From Ferrimonas marina (GTDB lineage: Bacteria; Pseudomonadota; Gammaproteobacteria; Enterobacterales; Shewanellaceae): DNA of 64,000 bases. The notes under the pieces were generated by a model that had not been told where the DNA came from, made no database searches, and saw nothing but the letters and a program-made list of their open reading frames with translations. Where the stretch lies: the NCBI RefSeq assembly GCF_900129905.1, contig NZ_FQXG01000008.1:74152-138151 (forward strand). Direction: 5' to 3'. Each line of letters opens with the position of its first letter. Position 1 is the stretch's first letter. Below, piece after piece: positions 60,921 to 64,000 of the stretch. A program made the translations under genes and the position numbers.

Positions 60921-62234
60921 TTATTGGCTCTTGAGATAACGGGCAGGGGAGATCCGGCCAACACGCCAGGCGGGCCAGAGTCCGGCCAGCAAGGTGGCGA
61001 TGAGTGAGAGTGCCAGCAGCACTGCCAGCACCGGCAGGTTCATTTGGGCTAACTGGTCATAACCGGCATAGAGTCGGCGTACCAGTGCCAGCCCGACCAG
61101 CGACAGCAAGCTGCCCAGCAGGCCGCCACCCAAACCCAGAATGGCGACCTCACAGAGGTGTTGCAGCAGCAACTGACCCCGGCTGGCGCCCAGCGCCCGA
61201 CGAACTCCGCTGTGAGGGGCCTGGCGCAAGAACTTGGCCAGCAACAGCCCGGTGGTATTGGCCAGGCAGACCAGCAGGAACAGCAGCGAGAGCACCAGCA
61301 GCAGGCGGTTGCTGTCACTGACCACATTGTTGTATTCCAGCCACTCACTGACCGGTTTGAGACCCGCGATGGCATCGGGATTAGGGTACCGGCCCATCGC
61401 TTGCTGCTGCGCAATGTAACCCTGCAGTTGCGTCAGGTAGGCGTTGTATTGATCCGGGCCCTCCAGCTCGACCCAAAACTGCAGCCATTGAATCTCTGAG
61501 GCCAACCAGTCGGCGTAGCTGTTGATCGTCTCCGGCCACCAGCCCTGACTGTTGCCCCAAGTGGGCAGCTCCAGCTCGGGGATCAAGCTGAATGGGATAA
61601 AAAGCTGCTCACCGTCGTGAAAGGCGCCGTTGTTCAGGTCGTAAAACAGCGGCTGGGGGCGAAATGGCGCGATGATGCCGGTGACGGTGAAGAGCACACC
61701 GTCTGCCTCAAAGGACTTACCCACGTTGTCGCCGCCACCAAATAAGCGTTCATTGAGCGCCGTGTCGATCACCGCCATCGCCTCGGCATTGTCGTCGGCC
61801 GATGAGGACCAGGGCCCACCATGAACGAATACCGGCTCGAACATGGCAAAGAAGTCGCGGCCGGTGGCCCGGGCCATTTGGCTAAAGGGCAGCAGATCGG
61901 GATCCGGATTCTGTATCGTCAGCCCGGTGCGCAGCATCGCTGCCTGACGCAGTGGCCCGCCCTGACGCAGCAGGTTGTTGGCGTCCTGATAGGTCAGCTG
62001 AATCGGCAGCCCATCAGCTAAGAAGCCCTTCCAATCCGCCGGCGGCGTTTGCAGTTGCAGGCTGTAGAGGCGGTCATCCTTATGGGCCATGGGGTTGTGG
62101 CTCATCGCTTGATGAATCGCCAGGTTGGTGCCCGTGGTGGCGACGCCCAAGGCGATGGCCAGCATCATCAGGACGCTGAGCATCGGGCTGTGTTTCAGGC
62201 TTTTGGCCCCGAGACGAAGGTAGTAACTCAGCAT
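60921..62234 (-). CDS. MacB-type ABC permease (first of pair)
   Basis: This 437-residue permease has an N-terminal helix (MLSVLMMLAIALGVATTG), a large periplasmic domain with a tryptophan-rich section (QGWWPETINSYADWLASEIQW in part) and three C-terminal helices, with FLRQAPHSGVRRALGASRGQLL as the coupling region. Its start lies inside the end of the ATPase gene (7-nt overlap), so the two are co-translated. Confidence 0.87.
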   Translation of the reverse strand: MLSYYLRLGAKSLKHSPMLSVLMMLAIALGVATTGTNLAIHQAMSHNPMAHKDDRLYSLQLQTPPADWKGFLADGLPIQLTYQDANNLLRQGGPLRQAAMLRTGLTIQNPDPDLLPFSQMARATGRDFFAMFEPVFVHGGPWSSSADDNAEAMAVIDTALNERLFGGGDNVGKSFEADGVLFTVTGIIAPFRPQPLFYDLNNGAFHDGEQLFIPFSLIPELELPTWGNSQGWWPETINSYADWLASEIQWLQFWVELEGPDQYNAYLTQLQGYIAQQQAMGRYPNPDAIAGLKPVSEWLEYNNVVSDSNRLLLVLSLLFLLVCLANTTGLLLAKFLRQAPHSGVRRALGASRGQLLLQHLCEVAILGLGGGLLGSLLSLVGLALVRRLYAGYDQLAQMNLPVLAVLLALSLIATLLAGLWPAWRVGRISPARYLKSQ

Positions 62235-62956
62235 GCGACCGCTCCTTCAGGCAGCAGAGAGCCTTGGCTTTCCATGGGGCGACCTGCCATGGCCAGATCA
62301 CAGACCTGGCCATCGACGATGTGGATGTTGCGCCCGGTCTGAGCGGCTTGTTCGGGATCGTGGGTCACCATCACGATGGTGGTGCCAGCGGCATTGATCT
62401 CTTTGAGCAGGGTCATCACCTGGCGAGCCATCAACGAGTCCAGGTTGCCGGTGGGCTCATCCGCCAGCAGCAGGCGAGGGCTACCAGCCAGGGCCCGGGC
62501 AATGGCGACCCGCTGCTGCTGACCGCCGGACAGTTGCGACGGCAGGTGCTTCATTCGTGCGGAAAGCCCTACCTGCTCCAGTGCCTGCTCGATGCGGCGC
62601 TTGCGCTCCTTGGCATTGAAACCGCGATAGCGCAGTGGCACATCGACGTTATCGAACAGGTTGAGATCCGGCAGCAGGTTGTAGCCTTGAAAGATAAAGC
62701 CGATCTTCTCGTTGCGCAGGCGGGAGCGGGCACGGTCGTTGAGCCCACTGATCTCTTCACCATCCAGGTAGTAGTGGCCACCGCTGGGGCTTTCCAGCAG
62801 TCCGGCAACGTTGAGGAAGGTGGTTTTACCGGAGCCGGAGGGGCCAGTCACGGCCACGAATTCGCCTTCGCTCACATTGAGATTAAAGTCGCGCAGGGCG
62901 TGGGTTTCGATAAGCTCGGTGCGAAACACCTGAGAGATATTGTCCATTTTCAACAT
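62228..62956 (-). CDS. MacB/LolD-type ABC transporter ATP-binding protein
   Basis: This 242-residue ATPase has Walker A GPSGSGKTTFLN, Q-loop IGFIFQGYNLLP, signature LSGGQQQRVAIARAL and Walker B LLLADEPTGNLD. It is the motor for the two adjacent permeases and sits 14 bp after the membrane-fusion adaptor. It is more like MacB/SalX-type exporters than the LolD-like protein at 20126, which is in a different operon. Confidence 0.92.
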   Translation of the reverse strand: MLKMDNISQVFRTELIETHALRDFNLNVSEGEFVAVTGPSGSGKTTFLNVAGLLESPSGGHYYLDGEEISGLNDRARSRLRNEKIGFIFQGYNLLPDLNLFDNVDVPLRYRGFNAKERKRRIEQALEQVGLSARMKHLPSQLSGGQQQRVAIARALAGSPRLLLADEPTGNLDSLMARQVMTLLKEINAAGTTIVMVTHDPEQAAQTGRNIHIVDGQVCDLAMAGRPMESQGSLLPEGAVAC

Positions 62957-62970
62957 GGTTAGCGTCCTTG

Positions 62971-64000
62971 TTATTTGATCAGAACGTCGCTGCTGCCCGG
63001 CAGCAGGTCGAGTTCAGTGAGAATAAAGCGATCGCCCGGCTCTGCACCGGCGAGGATTTGGATATGGGTCAGGCTGGAGGCCCCCAATTGCAGTGGCACC
63101 TTTTGAGCGAGGTTACCGTCGACCTTCATGCCGTAGCGGCCCTGGTAGGCCTTGATAAAGGGGCCACGGCGAAGCATCAGCACGTCTTCCAGATACTCGA
63201 GCTGGATGCGGGCATTGAGGCGTTGGTTTTGCCGCAGCTTCAGTGGGGCTTGTGCCGTGTTTGGGTCAAAACGCACCCGCACCGCAACCTGATTGGCGAT
63301 GATCTCCGGTGAGATCCCGGCGATCTGACCGGCCAGGGTGCGGCCGGAAATCTCCAGCGCCACCGGTAGGCCCAGTGCTAACTCCCCGCCGTAGCTTTCC
63401 GGTACTTCCAGCTCTGCCTGGTATTCGGTGAGGCTGACCACCGACATCAGTGGCTGGCTGTCGGCAATCTGTTCCCGGTCTTCCACCAGGGTGTTACCGA
63501 CCAGGCCTGCCAAGGGGGAGCGCAGCTGCAGGGCTTCAACACGACGCTGTAGCTCGGCAACCTGCAGCTGTTGGCGGCGCAGTTCCACCTCAGCGGTGCG
63601 CTGCTCGAACTTGAGGGTGTCCTGGGCCAGCGCCATCTCACGCTCGGCATGATCAAAGGCGATGCGGGCGCTGGCGAACTCATCCTGGGCCTGCTGATGG
63701 TCGATGTCGCTGATCAGATCCTTGTCCGCAGCCTTGTCTGCGCGGCGCTTTTCTCTTTCGGCCGCCACCAGGGTCACCCTGGCGTGGTCCAGTCGTTGCT
63801 TCAGTTCCAATTCTGAGCGGCGGGCCTGCAGCACCCGCCGTTGCAAGTCCAGCTCCATGCTGTCGTACAGTGCCTGCTGTTGGGACAGCTCGGCGCTCAG
63901 TTCCGGACTGTCGATCTGGGCCAGTAATTGGTTCAGTTCGACCACCTCGCCCGCCTGCACCATAAGTTCAATGCGGCCACTGGCGGTGCTGTAGAGCACC
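62971..64000 (-). CDS. Periplasmic adaptor (HlyD/MacA family), C-terminal part
   Basis: The frame is open to the window edge; at least 343 codons are present. It shows the family order: a half lipoyl motif (GRIELMVQAGEVVELNQLLAQID in part), a long alpha-hairpin coiled coil (about 40-170 of the visible part), the second half lipoyl motif LRSPLAGLVGNTLVEDREQI, then the barrel and membrane-proximal domains. In MacAB-type pumps this adaptor links the ABC permease to an outer-membrane channel. Its N-terminus, with any membrane anchor, lies outside the window. Confidence 0.87.
   Translation of the reverse strand, partial: VLYSTASGRIELMVQAGEVVELNQLLAQIDSPELSAELSQQQALYDSMELDLQRRVLQARRSELELKQRLDHARVTLVAAEREKRRADKAADKDLISDIDHQQAQDEFASARIAFDHAEREMALAQDTLKFEQRTAEVELRRQQLQVAELQRRVEALQLRSPLAGLVGNTLVEDREQIADSQPLMSVVSLTEYQAELEVPESYGGELALGLPVALEISGRTLAGQIAGISPEIIANQVAVRVRFDPNTAQAPLKLRQNQRLNARIQLEYLEDVLMLRRGPFIKAYQGRYGMKVDGNLAQKVPLQLGASSLTHIQILAGAEPGDRFILTELDLLPGSSDVLIK

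Overview
The window is GC-rich, densely coded DNA from a marine-type gammaproteobacterium. The gene set (a TonB2-type energising operon with DUF3450 and TtpC-like proteins, an Oar-like TonB receptor, a Dld-type D-lactate dehydrogenase, an NQR operon, BetT-type BCCT carriers, an MshA-like prepilin) fits the Alteromonadales, with Ferrimonas or a Shewanella relative my best guess. That assignment is inference from gene content. No rRNA, tRNA, CRISPR array, insertion sequence or prophage was found.

Layout: 1-8185 holds a 5'-truncated-by-window TonB receptor, three tandem paralogous nucleotide pyrophosphatase/phosphodiesterase-like enzymes (two lipoproteins, one secreted) and a 1052-residue Oar-like TonB receptor, all on the minus strand. 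8971-13917 is a plus-strand operon DUF3450-ttpC-exbB-exbD-tonB-TPR that would power such receptors, followed by a lipoprotein 5'-nucleotidase (14426-16735) flanked by two copies of a structured dispersed repeat. 17212-18901 has a PP-loop ATPase, a lone MshA-like prepilin and a small membrane protein. 18924-25018 is a TetR-regulated Lol-like operon (LolA-fold carrier, two FtsX permeases, LolD-like ATPase, outer-membrane barrel) with a 20-unit heptamer array inside it.

25319-33284 contains an anaerobic sulfatase-maturase-type radical SAM enzyme, a D-lactate dehydrogenase and a run of small, mostly uncharacterised genes ending in a GDSL esterase lipoprotein. 33384-42000 contains tandem BCCT transporters, a YhhN protein, a long-chain acyl-CoA ligase and formate-tetrahydrofolate ligase. 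42277-44691 is visibly AT-richer and carries an unknown membrane protein, a zinc-binding protein, an AAC(3)-I-like acetyltransferase and a HIT protein: a probable acquired segment. 44826-49569 is accessory: an orphan lipoprotein, a GNAT protein, and a roughly 0.6 kb duplication carrying a small periplasmic protein gene with a conserved upstream palindrome.

49662-50531 is a GH16 glucanase-like enzyme. 51118-56883 is a complete nqrABCDEF operon whose NqrB lacks the expected FMN-attachment motif. 56941-64000 is a minus-strand operon for a MacAB-like exporter (adaptor, ATPase, two permeases) followed by a sigma-54 response regulator and its histidine kinase.

The items I consider most worth following are the covarying structured repeats around the 5'-nucleotidase, the heptamer array in the Lol-like operon, the NqrB lacking its flavinylation site, and the duplicated small exported proteins with a shared operator.
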